Shown here: positions 1 to 4,945 of the stretch, in pieces
Position numbering within the stretch: position 1 is the stretch's first letter
Layout of the letters: each line of letters starts with the position of its first letter
Assembly (NCBI GenBank): GCA_002366755.1
Contig: DFBV01000268.1
Span: 1,319-7,420 of the forward strand
Source: Anaerolineales bacterium UBA3071
GTDB taxonomy: Bacteria; Chloroflexota; Anaerolineae; UBA3071
DNA length: 6,102 nucleotides
Direction: 5' to 3'
Program-made: the position numbers and the translations under genes
The notes under the pieces: model-generated
What the model saw: only the letters and a program-made list of their open reading frames with translations
Database searches by the model: none
What the model was told of the DNA's origin: nothing

Positions 1-416
1 TGCAAGATACGATCTTTGCTGATGCCCATGCGCTGCAATAGCCTATACACACCATTGCCTGCTTTGTTGGCCAGGGCAATGAACAGATGCTCCGTGGAGA
101 CGTACTCGTCGTGCATCGCCTCCGCTTCCTTCTGCGCCTGGTCGAGCACCTGTTGCACGTCCGGGCCGACGCCCACCTGCATGGCGGTGCCGTAGACCTT
201 GGGCTTGCGCTGCAATTCCGCCTGCACCTGCTCCAGCAGCAACTGCGGGCTCAACCCCAGCGACTGCACGATCTGCGGCACTACGCCATCGGCCTGCTGC
301 AGCAGCGCCAACAGAAGATGCTCCGGCTCGATCTGGCCGTGATTGTAGCCCCGGGCTTGTTCCTGGGCCTCGAAAATCGCCTCTTGTGCCTTTTGTGTGA
401 ACTTGTCCAATCTCAT
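1..416 (-). CDS. clpB: ClpB disaggregase, N-terminal part (runs off the left edge)
   Basis: ClpB is the cytoplasmic Hsp100 AAA+ disaggregase that works with DnaK to recover aggregated proteins. Only the first 138 residues are in the window, and they are the mobile Clp N-domain with its two helical repeats. Repeat 1 (about residues 4-53) begins LDKFTQKAQEAI and contains GQIEPEHLLLALL and DGVVPQIVQSLG. Repeat 2 (about 86-135) contains DEYVSTEHLFIALA and ends at LLQRMGISKDR. The IEPEHLLLALL/DGVVP pattern fits ClpB better than ClpA or ClpC. The start is the ATG at 414-416; reading the minus strand, AGGTGAGG lies just upstream and supplies the ribosome-binding site. The frame is open to the window edge without damage. 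The AAA+ domains would lie beyond the left edge, so the full gene and its operon partners cannot be seen. Confidence 0.93.
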   Translation of the reverse strand, partial: MRLDKFTQKAQEAIFEAQEQARGYNHGQIEPEHLLLALLQQADGVVPQIVQSLGLSPQLLLEQVQAELQRKPKVYGTAMQVGVGPDVQQVLDQAQKEAEAMHDEYVSTEHLFIALANKAGNGVYRLLQRMGISKDRIL

Positions 417-430
417 GATGCCTCACCTGG

Positions 431-462
431 TGCGTGAAACGCGAAACGTAATACGTGAACCC
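431..462. repeat. Short CGTGAAAC/CGTAAT-type dispersed repeat
   Basis: This run consists of near-copies of a short unit (TGCGTGAAAC, GCGAAACGTA, ATACGTGAAC). The same style of sequence recurs as an inverted pair at 1860-1946, so this belongs to a dispersed low-complexity repeat family. It lies 15-46 bases upstream of the clpB start, so it is either inside the clpB leader or next to its promoter. Confidence 0.6.
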
Positions 463-513
463 TGAGCGCGCCCAGTGGCAGCGCATCAGCCTGTGGCTAT
501 TGTGAGCGTCGTT

Positions 514-553
514 CGTTAGAAATACGCTAGCGGAACGTTAGACTTTCGTTAGA
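514..553. promoter_or_regulatory. Four 7-mers phased at 11 bp, possible OmpR/PhoB-type operator
   Basis: CGTTAGA begins at 514, 536 and 547, and a variant CGCTAGC sits at 525, so four units fall in one register of exactly 11 bp with unrelated 4-base spacers (AATA, GGAA, CTTT). Direct 7-mers with 4-base spacers are the architecture of Pho boxes and other OmpR-family binding sites. On the minus strand the unit reads TCTAACG, and about 10 bases beyond the last unit lies CACAAT, a plausible poor -10 pointing toward clpB. The repeat geometry is seen directly; regulatory use and the identity of any binding protein are inferred. It does not resemble the CIRCE or HAIR heat-shock operators. Confidence 0.4.
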
Positions 554-650
554 GGTTGCGTGGGGCTCTGCGTTCCCTGGAGGGTAAGACGCACCGCTGG
601 CCTGCCCGCTTGGAATCTGCACAAAGAGCCAGAGGATCTCCGAAATCTCT

Positions 651-714
651 TCCCCTTGGTGTCTTTGTGCCTTCGTGGTGAATAACGTTCCGATCTTTCC
701 GCTTTTCCGCTGAC
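651..714. repeat. Dispersed repeat, copy A (next to the toxin 3' end)
   Basis: The segment 672-714 matches 1560-1602 at 35 of 43 positions in the same orientation, and both end in TTCCGCTTTTCCGCTGAC. Just left of it are GTCTTTGTG and CCTTCGTGGTGAA, strings of a type often seen in non-coding repeats of bacterial genomes (recognition from general knowledge). It ends 16 bases before the toxin stop codon. Confidence 0.65.
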
Positions 715-730
715 AAGGCCGGATCTATGC

Positions 731-1153
731 TCAGCCTGAGACTCGATAGTCTCCAATCCACTTCACCCAGTCCAGGTGGTCGTGGACCGCATTGTACATT
801 CGCCGGTCGCCGGTCACGAGAGGCTGCCCTGTAGCCTGTGCCAGAGCGAGGTAGGCTGCATCGCAGGCAGAGCGGTCAAAGTGCAGGGCCAGTGGAAGAA
901 TCTGCTGCCAGGATACGGGCTCCAAGGCAATCGCCAGCCCCTCCAGTGCAGTCAGGATCTCCTCTGCCTGCTCATTGGAGATGCGTCCCCGGCGCGTCCC
1001 TTGCACGACACCGTTCGTCACTTCGTGGAGCAACAGGGAGGGGGCTACGAGATGCACGCGCCCCGTCACGTGATCGCGGATCAGCGCCTGGGCTTGGGAC
1101 TGCTCTTCGTCTGGGAAGAAGGCGCTGAGTATGACGCTGGCATCCACGATCAC
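731..1153 (-). CDS. vapC: PIN-domain ribonuclease toxin, VapC family
   Basis: A 140-residue protein of usual VapC size, expected to cleave RNA with Mg2+ bound by four acidic residues and to be silenced by the antitoxin encoded just upstream. All four PIN positions can be seen: Asp4 in MIVDASVIL, Glu44 in LLHEVTNGV, Asp98 in CDAAYLALA and Asp116 in LVTGDRRMY. The start is a GTG at 1151-1153 that overlaps the antitoxin stop (GTGA), a coupling typical of toxin-antitoxin operons. The C-terminus WIGDYRVSG follows the usual short tail. The frame is undamaged, so the toxin may be active. The RNA target cannot be told from sequence. Confidence 0.92.
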   Translation of the reverse strand: MIVDASVILSAFFPDEEQSQAQALIRDHVTGRVHLVAPSLLLHEVTNGVVQGTRRGRISNEQAEEILTALEGLAIALEPVSWQQILPLALHFDRSACDAAYLALAQATGQPLVTGDRRMYNAVHDHLDWVKWIGDYRVSG

Positions 1154-1401
1154 TGGCGGCCCTCCAATTCTTCCCGAGACGCCTCAAACAACTCATCGGC
1201 TGTCGCACCGCTGTCCTGCAGGGACAGCGAAAGGCGAAGCATGTCCAAGTAGGCCTGCACCTGTCGCAGTTGCTCGTACTCGTCGGGAGAGACGATGACG
1301 CCCACAGGTTTCCCATGTCGAGTGATAGTGAGGGGACCTTCGGGGACCTTCTTCAGCCAATAGGACAGACGGTTGTGCATTTCGGCAACAGAGATTACCA
1401 T
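1150..1401 (-). CDS. Phd/YefM-family antitoxin
   Basis: An 83-residue antitoxin that should bind the PIN toxin through its C-terminal part and repress its own operon through the N-terminal fold. The N-terminal half (VISVAEMHNRLSYWLKKV, then ITRHGKPVGVIVSPDEYEQL) is a clear Phd/YefM domain. The tail (ATADELFEASREELEGRQ) is acidic and probably helical, as expected for the toxin-binding region. The ATG at 1399-1401 was chosen because, on the minus strand, AGGAG lies 8 bases upstream. A longer reading from TTG at 1464 is rejected because that TTG is the first half of the -35 box. The toxin gene follows with a 4-base overlap. Phd/YefM antitoxins pair with several toxin types; here the partner is a PIN protein. 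Confidence 0.93.
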   Translation of the reverse strand: MVISVAEMHNRLSYWLKKVPEGPLTITRHGKPVGVIVSPDEYEQLRQVQAYLDMLRLSLSLQDSGATADELFEASREELEGRQ

Positions 1402-1414
1402 TCCCTCGCTCCTA

Positions 1415-1464
1415 TATAGACAGTCCATATAGACAATTATAGACGATGCACTGGGCGCTGTCAA
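1415..1464 (-). promoter_or_regulatory. Consensus sigma70 promoter and operator of the toxin-antitoxin operon
   Basis: On the minus strand TTGACA (1459-1464) and TATAAT (1436-1441) are separated by exactly 17 bases, a perfect consensus promoter. Transcription should begin near 1429, giving a leader of about 28 bases. TATAGAC (plus strand) occurs three times, at 1415-1421, 1428-1434 and 1438-1444, and TATAGAC-A-GTCCATA (1415-1429) is a near-perfect palindrome. The cluster covers the -10 and start site, which fits autorepression by the Phd-type antitoxin. The repeats are seen; the repressor assignment is inferred from family behaviour. Confidence 0.8.
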
Positions 1465-1494
1465 ATAGCAATGGGTGATGTGTGCAGATGCAAG

Positions 1495-1545
1495 TCAGGG
1501 GGCTCGATAGTCGCTCAGGATCGGCACGAAGGCCATAGAATCCTT
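1495..1545 (-). pseudogene. Possible C-terminal scrap of a second PIN-like gene
   Basis: On the minus strand this short frame reads MAFVPILSDYRAP and then stops (TGA at 1495-1497). Its end resembles the neighbouring toxin's C-terminus (WIGDYRVSG), and CTCGATAGTC is shared exactly between 1503-1512 and 742-751 inside the toxin gene. It could be the last residues of an earlier PIN gene in a tandem arrangement, now lost except for its tail. The match is very short and could be chance. Confidence 0.25.
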
Positions 1546-1602
1546 CCCCCCTTCGCGTCTTCGCGGTGAGATGCCTTCTGATCCTTCCGCTTTTCCGCTG
1601 AC
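1541..1602. repeat. Dispersed repeat, copy B (upstream of the toxin-antitoxin promoter)
   Basis: Direct-orientation partner of the repeat ending at 714; 1560-1602 is the well-matched core (35 of 43). Together the two copies bracket the complete toxin-antitoxin operon, promoter included. The left part contains CTTCGCGTCTTCGCGGTGA, again of the dispersed non-coding repeat type. Confidence 0.65.
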
Positions 1603-1618
1603 GACCAACAATGGGGTC

Positions 1619-1858
1619 TCAGTTGGTCCTGAGCAGCATGGGGAGACAGATCCAGTGGCCCGCGCCGATGATCAGCGTGTCACCGCCAGCAAAACGCGGA
1701 GAACCGCCAGGGGGCAAGGCGCGGAAGGGGTGATCCCAGGCACAGGGCTGACCCGTCCCGCTGCCGGCATAGGGCGCGTCGACCTGACCGGTGCACTGAT
1801 CGGGAGAACCTCCGTCTAGACCGATGTAGTAGGTAGTTGCCGATGGCTCGGGTGGAGC
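1619..1858 (-). pseudogene. Fragment of a secreted beta-helix-type protein
   Basis: The minus-strand frame carries about 80 residues beginning PPEPSATTYYIGLDGGSPDQC and continuing through APYAGSGTGQPCAWDHPF to FAGGDTLIIGAG before a stop at 1619-1621. Openings of this kind (YY-x-DGG, cysteines, then GDTL-I-x-G) are typical of the N-terminal region of secreted right-handed parallel beta-helix proteins. No signal peptide or start with a ribosome-binding site precedes it: the upstream DNA is the inverted repeat at 1860-1946. No helix repeats follow: the downstream DNA is repeat copy B. It therefore looks like a short island left from a much longer gene. The family call is from pattern recognition and is moderate. 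Confidence 0.5.
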
Positions 1859-1869
1859 GTGATGCGTGA

Positions 1870-1936
1870 GACGTGATTCGTGAGACCAGGCACAGCAGGC
1901 CACAGGCAGGTTACCCTAGGTTTCACGCATCACGTC
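1870..1936. repeat. Inverted pair of CGTGA-type repeats
   Basis: GACGTGATTCGTGAGACC (1870-1887) pairs with 1919-1936, whose reverse complement is GACGTGATGCGTGAAACC: 16 of 18 positions match around a 31-base loop. Weaker pairing continues outward to about 1860 and 1946. The units are of the same kind as the run at 431-462. No T-tract follows, so it is not an obvious terminator. It lies exactly between two gene fragments. Confidence 0.65.
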
Positions 1937-1957
1937 TTACGCCCTACTAATCACGCA

Positions 1958-2098
1958 CTAGCTGTGCCTCCTTACCACCAGGGGCACATAGACGCGATTG
2001 CCCCACAACCGGCCGTAGATGTCCATGTTGGAGCTCATCGAGGGATCATCATCGAACGCTACCAGAAAATCGCCGTGCGGTCCAGCGGTCAGCAATCC
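1958..2098 (-). pseudogene. C-terminal fragment of a secreted repeat protein
   Basis: Following an in-frame TGA at 2099-2101, the minus strand encodes 46 residues: GLLTAGPHGDFLVAFDDDPS, then SSNMDIYGRLWGNRVYVPL, and the tail VVRRHS before a TAG at 1958-1960. The pattern GDFLVAF-DDD-x(n)-DIYGR resembles one blade of bacterial secreted propeller-like proteins with repeated LVxW...DIYG units. The VYVPLVV end resembles the C-termini of many secreted Chloroflexota proteins. There is no start codon context and only one repeat unit, so this is a gene remnant. It might once have belonged to the same gene as the lamin-tail fragment to the right, since the 221-bp element lies between them, but that is speculation. 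Confidence 0.45.
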
Positions 2099-2115
2099 TC
2101 AATATGGCAAGAAGA

Positions 2116-2336
2116 GGGATGGTTCCCTACGCTGTGATGTGTACGAGATGTTTGTGGGACTCCAGTGTTCGCCGGGCCCAGCCGAGTTGGGGAATGCTCC
2201 CCAGATATGGGCAAAAGGCGGCTTGCTAGGGGAAAACGGCATATCAGGGGGACAAATGTGACCCAGAAAGGCAAACAGGGTGTCGCTACGGCCCACAAAT
2301 AACTCCCTTCCTCATCACAAACTAGGGAACCATCCC
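2116..2336. mobile_element. MITE-like 221-bp element with terminal inverted repeats
   Basis: GGGATGGTTCCCTACGCTGTGATG with 2116-2139 as left end has an inverted partner at 2313-2336, matching 21 of 24 positions (the three mismatches are the central CGC versus AAC on the plus strand). Further inside, TTTGTGGG (2151-2158) is mirrored by CCCACAAA (2292-2299), and CCCCAGATATG near 2200 by CATATCAGGGG near 2240. AGAAG occurs just outside both ends (2110-2114 and 2339-2343), a possible but weak target duplication. No transposase is encoded: the reading frames inside have no recognisable domain. The size, inverted ends and non-coding interior suggest a non-autonomous element; its parent transposon is not in the window. 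Confidence 0.5.
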
Positions 2337-2404
2337 ACAGAAGTGGAAAACCGTATCCGACGCCCTCTTGGGACAGAGGACGCGGGCCGGGATGACGCCC
2401 AGCA

Positions 2405-2737
2405 GCCAGGGGCCAGATTGATGGACGCAGACTGGTAGACGTGGTGGGCCTCGTCCTCGAGCCTCCAACCGCTCATGTCTTGTCCTGTGGGGTCTCGGTT
2501 CTCTATTCTCACTCACTCATCCCTGCCGCTGTAGCTGATCTCAGCGATGACCACACCAGACTGATCCTCGTCCGTGGCCGTCGGTGTGGCCGTAGGTGTT
2601 GCCGTGCCGGTTGGCGTCCACGTCGCGGTCGCTTGCGGCGTCTCCATGCGCGTAGGGGACAGCGTTGAGGTATCAGCCGGCACGCTCGATGGCGTGGCCG
2701 TCACTGTTGGCGTCTGTGTTGCCGTCGGTGAGAGTTT
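2405..2737 (-). pseudogene. Thr/Pro linker plus lamin-tail-like domain, broken by in-frame TGA
   Basis: The minus strand first encodes a low-complexity Thr/Pro/Ala linker (2737 to about 2570; for example WTPTGTATPTATPTATDED) of the kind that joins domains in secreted proteins. It then reads GVVIAEISYSGRDE, a TGA codon at 2513-2515, and in the same frame VRIENRDPTGQDMSGWRL followed by EDEAHHVYQSASINLAPG. VVI-x-EI, DE-[Y]-V-x-I-x-N, DLSGWRL-like and LAPG are hallmarks of the lamin-tail domain found in extracellular bacterial proteins. The TGA sits where the family usually has Tyr, so it is a nonsense mutation rather than a frameshift. After LAPG (2405-2416) the resemblance ends. Upstream, an in-frame TAG lies at 2738-2740. 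No N-terminus survives. Confidence 0.55.
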
Positions 2738-2740
2738 CTA

Positions 2741-3083
2741 TGGAGAAGAACTCCCTTGTCACACCCAGCCCGATCTGCGGGACGATGGTATGGACATGGA
2801 AACCGGCCTGGCGGACGGGTAATTGACCATCTTTGCCCGCGAGGATACCCACACGTGGGGAAACTCTGTGATCCGCAGCCGATGATCCGCTTGCTGCAGG
2901 CCAAGCAAGCATCCCATTGCCGTTGACCGGCAATTTGCAGACTTGGCATAGGCCCCGGTTTCTGCTGCAATAGTAGTGGGGTGAGCATCGGCGGGAACCT
3001 CTCCCCACAGATGAGGAATAAGGACGCGGTACATCCCGTGGCCGTCTCCCCGTTTCGTGTTGATGTCAAGGCCAGCGCATATT
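2741..3083. other. No recognisable gene
   Basis: I find no supported gene here. On the minus strand a frame reads LPVNGNGMLAWPAASGSS and later VGILAGKDGQLPVRQAG, faintly recalling the start of an M23-type peptidase domain (WP...GIDLA...PVxAA). The zinc ligands cannot be assembled in any frame, so I treat it as at most an unrecognised remnant upstream of the Thr/Pro linker. No RNA gene or terminator was noticed. Confidence 0.4.
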
Positions 3084-3156
3084 GGACGCGGACAAACGCG
3101 GAGAACCACGGATTCTACTTGTATTCTTCCGTGTTCGTCCGCGGCCATCCGCGTCC
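3084..3156. repeat. Palindromic GGACGCGGA-type dispersed repeat
   Basis: The arms 3084-3112 and 3128-3156 are inverted copies matching at 22 of 29 positions around a 15-base loop. Each arm is built of short internal units (ACGCGGA, ACACGGA/ACCACGGA). Repeats of this kind occur scattered in many environmental bacterial genomes and are often mis-annotated as small proteins; both frames across it give such spurious peptides. It lies just before the truncated 5' end of the kinase remnant. Confidence 0.7.
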
Positions 3157-3239
3157 TATTCCCGCACAATCATGGTCTCAATGTGTGCTGAGCGCATCAA
3201 CACAGTGGGGGCAGACTACCCCATCCCACGCCGGGGGCC

Positions 3240-4152
3240 GTGGCGATCGGTATTGCGATGTTCGCCATCCCGGTCTTGCCACTGTTCCACATCTACGCCC
3301 TTTACAAACGCTACCTGGGCCCCTTGGAGTTCCGGGCGAATCGCTTGCTCAGCCTGTATAGCTTCAGCCTGCTGTGCGTGACTGCTCTCGCCCTGGCTCT
3401 CCTGGTGGGGGAGCGGTGGACGCCGTCGCCTGACGTATTCATTGTCTTCGTGCTGGCCGTTTCCATGGTTCTTGTCATCGCGAAAAACTGCGGCATCTCA
3501 CCAAGGCACTTCTTTCGGTACAGGAGGATGAGCGCCGGCGTTTGGCGCACGCACTACACGACGAGGCCAGTCAGGCGCTGACGGCTCTCAAGATCAGTCT
3601 GGACCTGATCCGGGAGGATGTGCCGGTTGAGCTGTCCTCCCTTCACCAGCGCATAGGCGACGCCATAGCCTTGACCGTGCAGACCATGGATCAACTGCGG
3701 CTGCTGGCCCGGAGCCTGCGCCCGCCATCCCTTGACGCTGCTGGCCTCGACGCGGCCCTCGCAGCCCTCTGCCGTCGCTTCTCCCAACACACGCGACTGG
3801 CCATTGACTATGCTGGCCAAGAAGTGCCCAAGATGCTAGACACTGTCGGCATCTGCTTCTACCGGTTCTCACAAGAGGCATTGACCAATGCGGGCAGGCA
3901 CTCCGGTGCAAAGCGCGTCTGGGTCAAGCTTCGTCACGACGCCGAAGCGATTACTCTGTCGGTGGAGGATGATGGGCGCGGGTTTGACACAGAGGCTGTG
4001 CTGTCTGCTCAGTTGCGGGGTACGGGCTCGGGCTGCTGGGGATGCAGGAGCGCTTGATGTCCGTGGGCGGCCGGCTGGAAATCGAATCCCGATCCGGCCA
4101 CGGCACTCGGCTGGTGGCGCATGTCCCCTTAGGGGATGCACAGGTTGAGGAG
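3240..4152 (+). pseudogene. NarL-family sensor histidine kinase, frameshifted and 5'-truncated
   Basis: This encodes an inner-membrane kinase that would autophosphorylate on His and pass phosphate to a NarL-type regulator. Three hydrophobic segments come first (about 3240-3305, 3345-3410 and 3435-3482). A -1 shift follows at GCGAAAAACTG (3480-3490). The next frame gives LRHLTKALLSVQEDERRRLA and the HisKA_3 box ALHDEASQALT, with His at 3557-3559. The ATPase domain has an N-box (FSQEALTNAGRH, near 3870-3902) and G1 (DDGRGFD, near 3970-3990). A second -1 shift at the CGGGG run (4016-4020) separates these from G2 (GYGLGLLGMQERL, from 4018). The end GHGTRLVAHVPLG is the usual kinase C-terminus. 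Both shifts would be healed by one extra base in a homopolymer. No ribosome-binding site precedes GTG 3240, and a stop lies at 3189-3191, so the sensor N-terminus is missing. Confidence 0.85.
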
Positions 4153-4524
4153 GAGAGCGGCGCCAGGGGCTACTTGCTCAAGCGCTCGGTGACCGAAGAG
4201 CTGCTGTTGGCCATCCGAGCTGCCCACCGAGGCGAGATCTATCTCAGCCCGTCGATCTCACAGTCTCTCGTGGCCGACTCCCTCAAAGGTGAGGCTGATG
4301 CTGAGCCAGACAGCCCATTTGACCAGCTCACGCCGCGTGAGCGCGAGGTGCTGCAGTTGGTCGCCGAGGGGCGTACCAACGCCGCGATCGCCGAGCTGTT
4401 GTAGGTCAGTGTGAGAACTGTCGAAAAACACCGCGCCAATCTGATGGCCAAGCTCAACGTGCATGACCTGCCCGGGCTGGTGCGTACGGCGATCCAACAC
4501 CGCCTGGTTTGGCCCGCGCCGTAG
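4153..4524 (+). pseudogene. C-terminal half of a NarL/LuxR response regulator fused to the kinase
   Basis: Directly after the kinase end (VPLGDAQVEEE) the same frame continues SGARGYLLKRSVTEELLLAI, which is the beta5-alpha5 end of a receiver domain, starting just before its conserved Lys. The linker RGEIYLSPSISQSLV leads into a LuxR-type helix-turn-helix: LTPREREVLQLVAEG, IAELL, a TAG at 4402-4404, then in frame VSVRTVEKHRANLMAKL and NVHDLPGLVRTAIQHRLV to a TAG at 4522-4524. The first ~95 receiver residues, including the phospho-acceptor Asp, are absent, so a deletion joined kinase and regulator. The surviving part is closely similar to the regulator downstream (for example GYLLKRSV and EELLLA-RAA-RGEIYLSP are shared). 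The amber codon would remove the DNA-recognition helix, so a functional product is unlikely. Confidence 0.85.
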
Positions 4525-4544
4525 TCATTCTCTGTTCTGCTTCC

Positions 4545-4633
4545 TGCGTAGTGCAGACCCCAGAAATGAGGTCTTTTTTTGTGCAAAGCGTCAGCAATCC
4601 CCCACAGACAGCCTTTCCAGCTTGCGTCATGGT
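4545..4633 (+). repeat. Decayed copy of the regulator promoter block
   Basis: CGTAGT (4547-4552), CCAGAAATG (4560-4568), a roughly 60%-matching stretch, GACA (4607-4610) and GTCAT (4626-4630) line up with the block at 4775-4864 at a constant offset of 230-231 bases. The promoter hexamers have decayed here: CAGACA and CATGGT in place of TTGACA and CATAAT. It follows the first regulator remnant directly. Confidence 0.6.
4555..4580 (+). terminator. Weak intrinsic terminator after the first regulator remnant
   Basis: AGACC (4555-4559) pairs with GGTCT (4570-4574) around a 10-base loop and is followed by an uninterrupted T run to 4580. The stem is only 5 bp, so termination would be modest. It lies 31 bases after the regulator stop codon, where a terminator is expected. 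Confidence 0.45.
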
Positions 4634-4835
4634 CAGGATGCAAGCGCAGGGGAGAAGGGTGTCCTGTGTCAAACCGGACTCCGAAGGACACTCTGAGAGG
4701 ACGGATACCCTACACCGGTTGATCTTCCTCGACGAGTAGGCATGCTCTGATGCTGCTCAGTACCTAATCCAGACTACGTAGTCCAAACTCCAGAAATGGC
4801 GGGCTCTTCTGCGCGAAGTGGCGGTAATCCCGCAT

Positions 4836-4864
4836 TTGACAAGCACCTCAATCTATGTCATAAT
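4836..4864 (+). promoter_or_regulatory. Strong sigma70-type promoter for the second response regulator
   Basis: TTGACA (4836-4841) and CATAAT (4859-4864) are separated by 17 bases, and TGT directly before the -10 makes it an extended -10 promoter. Transcription should start near 4871, giving a leader of about 75 bases to the ATG at 4946. This is the better-preserved of the two promoter blocks. Confidence 0.75.
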
Positions 4865-4945
4865 CGGTGGCCGGAAGTGTGCCTCCCGTCGAAGCGGGCA
4901 GGGCCGAGGGATACGCTGAGCAGCACGCCGGGGGAGGGAGAGCCG

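Larger units (their letters stand above)
417..730. other. Non-coding region between clpB and the toxin gene
   Basis: No coding region is supported here; the short reading frames look like chance translations of dispersed repeats. It holds, from left to right: the clpB ribosome-binding site, a short CGTGAAAC-type repeat (431-462), an 11-bp phased 7-mer array (514-553) and a dispersed repeat (651-714) lying just beyond the toxin stop codon. Both clpB (reading left) and the toxin-antitoxin operon (reading toward it from the right) are on the minus strand, so this must contain the clpB promoter unless the genes are co-transcribed. I see no consensus -35/-10 pair for clpB. The best candidate is a weak CACAAT about 10 bp beyond the phased array. 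Confidence 0.6.
4525..4945. other. Intergenic region with duplicated promoter block
   Basis: There is no gene in these 420 bases. They hold a weak terminator (4555-4580), a decayed promoter-like block (4545-4633), a 7-bp inverted repeat GTGTCCT/AGGACAC (4659-4665 and 4685-4691, 19-base loop, no T-tract), and a second, well-preserved promoter block (4775-4864) followed by an 80-base leader to the second regulator. The longer frame starting at 4796 runs through the promoter and is not the true regulator start. Confidence 0.65.

Noticed and set aside
776..1252. Plus-strand reading frame of 158 codons over the toxin and antitoxin
   Set aside because: It is antisense to a clear PIN/Phd pair; no motif and no start context support it.
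1402..1464. N-terminal extension of the antitoxin from TTG at 1464
   Set aside because: The TTG is part of the -35 box and the added codons are the promoter and operator; the ATG at 1401 has its own ribosome-binding site.
2574..2822. Plus-strand Val/Gly-rich frame
   Set aside because: It is the complement of the Thr/Pro linker encoded on the minus strand; the repetitive codons create a false open frame.
3480..3490. Programmed -1 frameshift in the kinase at GAAAAAC
   Set aside because: The site is not a true X XXY YYZ heptamer (G precedes AAA AAC), no stimulatory structure was noticed, and a second frameshift plus an amber codon follow, so mutation or sequencing error is more likely.
4659..4691. 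Inverted repeat GTGTCCT/AGGACAC as a terminator
   Set aside because: The loop is 19 bases and no T-tract follows, and no gene ends just before it.
4796..4945. Upstream extension of the second regulator from ATG 4796
   Set aside because: It would start before the promoter and has no domain similarity; the regulator start at 4946 has a good ribosome-binding site.
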